NCBI GenBank assembly: GCA_964649095.1
Contig: CAZYPH010000102.1
Location: forward strand, 1-7,542
Direction of reading: 5' to 3'
Source: CAZYPH01 sp964649095
GTDB taxonomy: Bacteria > Bdellovibrionota > UBA1018 > UBA923
Length of the DNA stretch: 7,542 nt
Part shown: piece by piece, positions 6,547 to 7,542 of the stretch
Position numbering within the stretch: position 1 is the stretch's first letter
Layout of the letters: the number at the start of each line of letters is the position of its first letter
Position numbers and translations under genes: made by a program
Notes under the pieces: model-generated
Databases searched by the model: none
What the model saw: only the letters and a program-made list of their open reading frames with translations
What the model was told of the DNA's origin: nothing

Positions 6547-6574
6547 TCATGGTCGTGATGACAGTTCCTTTTCT
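6544..6574 (+). terminator. Probable intrinsic terminator of the ATPase gene
   Basis: CTGTCAT (6544-6550) and ATGACAG (6558-6564) form a perfect 7-bp stem with a 7-nt loop, followed on the plus strand by the T-rich TTCCTTTTCT. The stem contains the stop codon of the convergent minus-strand gene (6547-6549). On the minus strand no U tract follows, so it should act mainly for the plus-strand ATPase transcript. The stem has only three G/C pairs, so it may be weak. Confidence 0.5.
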
Positions 6575-7542
6575 AGGATGGTAATTAGTCTTTCCAGTAA
6601 GGCTTTCCCCTCGACGCGCTCTGGAAATGCTCTACCAGAATATCGATGTTCTTCAATGTTACTTCTTATCCACGCTAATTTGCCGGTGATGTTTGCCTTC
6701 ATAAGCAGAAGCGCAGGCTCAGGTGCTCTATGAATGGCTAGCGTCATAATGTCAATCCAGTCCGCTGCCTGGTTTCCGTAAAATGGAACTCTTTCGAGCG
6801 TCGTGTGCAAGAGTGCATGGCAGACAAATTCCGGTAGTCGGGGGCTGCTTTCTATTAAAGACTGTAGTTGTCCCTGCCAATTAGGGCCCCGCGGCCTTTT
6901 CGCAATTTCGACAATCAAATAACTGTGATCAAAGGGAATACGATTTTTACGCCAGTTATTGAACACTAACTCAAAGAAATTAGGACCCCCATATTCATAC
7001 GCTACCCACCGAAACTCTCGTCCATACTCGGTGGAAATTGCCAAGTGGCTTCCAAACGCAGTACTACGATACCACTCGGCTATTATGGCCATGTTTCCTT
7101 TGATTAGATTTAAAGTTGGGAGGTGTTTGGCCTCAAAAGCCGCTATCTCCAGCCTGGCTTCGTCACGGGACCATAGTTGTCGGGGATTGAATTCGTTACT
7201 CTGTCTAATGGCGTCAGCGCGATCGGGCGTCATTTTAAACGTGGCGAGCAAATTGGAATCGATAGTATTGGTCAATACGGCTAGTATTTTAGCCGTTTCA
7301 GGATTCGCGGCAAGGGCTCTGAAAAATGCCGCGAACTCTCTCGAATCGATAGGGATTTCTCCCCTATTGTCAGAATGGACCATTCCAGCGCGGGTACTAT
7401 CAACGGTATTGTCGACTACCGAGTTAAAGGAAGTATATCGTTCCTGGAGCCACCAAGGTAGATCTTTCACGGGTCCTTCAAGAACAGCGGCGATCGCAGA
7501 AGGGAAATTTCCCCTAATAGTGCGGGCGAGGTATTCCAAAAC
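6547..7542 (-). CDS. C-terminal part of an unrecognised, mostly helical protein (5' end outside window)
   Basis: The minus-strand frame is open from the right edge to the TGA at 6547, giving at least 331 residues. The first possible start, a TTG three bases from the edge, has no visible upstream signal; the reading frame continues through it, so the true start almost certainly lies outside. No family is recognised. The visible part is mostly predicted helix, with aromatic-rich segments such as RWVAYEYGGPNFFELVFNNW and no hydrophobic segment long enough for a membrane span. One segment, DWIDIMTLAIHRAPEPALLL, resembles AAWLVALAIQPSTRAPALNY in the large minus-strand gene at the other edge. A related helical-repeat protein is possible. 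It converges on the ATPase gene, so the two are not co-transcribed. Confidence 0.8.
   Translation of the reverse strand, partial: VLEYLARTIRGNFPSAIAAVLEGPVKDLPWWLQERYTSFNSVVDNTVDSTRAGMVHSDNRGEIPIDSREFAAFFRALAANPETAKILAVLTNTIDSNLLATFKMTPDRADAIRQSNEFNPRQLWSRDEARLEIAAFEAKHLPTLNLIKGNMAIIAEWYRSTAFGSHLAISTEYGREFRWVAYEYGGPNFFELVFNNWRKNRIPFDHSYLIVEIAKRPRGPNWQGQLQSLIESSPRLPEFVCHALLHTTLERVPFYGNQAADWIDIMTLAIHRAPEPALLLMKANITGKLAWIRSNIEEHRYSGRAFPERVEGKALLERLITILEKELSSRP

Noticed and set aside
1..7542. CRISPR array, tRNA, rRNA or insertion sequence
   Set aside because: No regularly spaced direct repeats, tRNA-like cloverleaf, rRNA signature or transposase motif was seen on either strand.

Overview
The window holds five protein genes and no RNA genes, CRISPR array or recognisable insertion sequence. 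Base composition is close to balanced, with AT-rich intergenic gaps. The proteins are rich in Ala and Arg. Together with a DUF4143-type ATPase and Sec-type signal peptides, this suggests a Gram-negative, proteobacteria- or Bdellovibrionota-like genome. No core gene is present to fix the taxonomy, so this is inference.

Layout. A minus-strand reading frame of 803 codons (1-2409) is open from its ATG to the left edge and has no stop in the window. It has a signal peptide or membrane anchor, a region resembling two Rossmann-like halves of a GT-B glycosyltransferase, and a long helical C-terminal part. Upstream on the same strand is a small exported or anchored protein with a MORN-like/YwqK-like repeat (2507-2938). 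A 181-bp divergent control region follows (2939-3119), with a large inverted repeat and promoter-like elements. On the plus strand come a 656-aa exported/membrane protein with a His-rich stretch and unknown function (3120-5090), and a complete DUF4143-family AAA ATPase (5203-6468). The ATPase converges on a last minus-strand gene (6547 to the right edge), whose 5' end is outside the window.

The main points of interest are as follows. (1) The large left gene is easy to miss because it runs off the window. (2) The two edge proteins share a short segment and an identical 13-nt stretch in the same codon phase, so they may be diverged relatives flanking the central genes. (3) Both plus-strand genes lack a Shine-Dalgarno sequence and share a GACAT/ACTTTG element about 33 bp before the start codon. 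This placement predicts leaderless or nearly leaderless transcripts. (4) A perfect 10-bp inverted repeat overlaps the proposed -35 box of the ATPase gene. (5) The 656-aa protein carries His/Glu residues in and between two hydrophobic segments. No defence system or other complete known system can be demonstrated. The set looks like accessory genes for envelope or secreted proteins plus an ATPase of poorly understood function.
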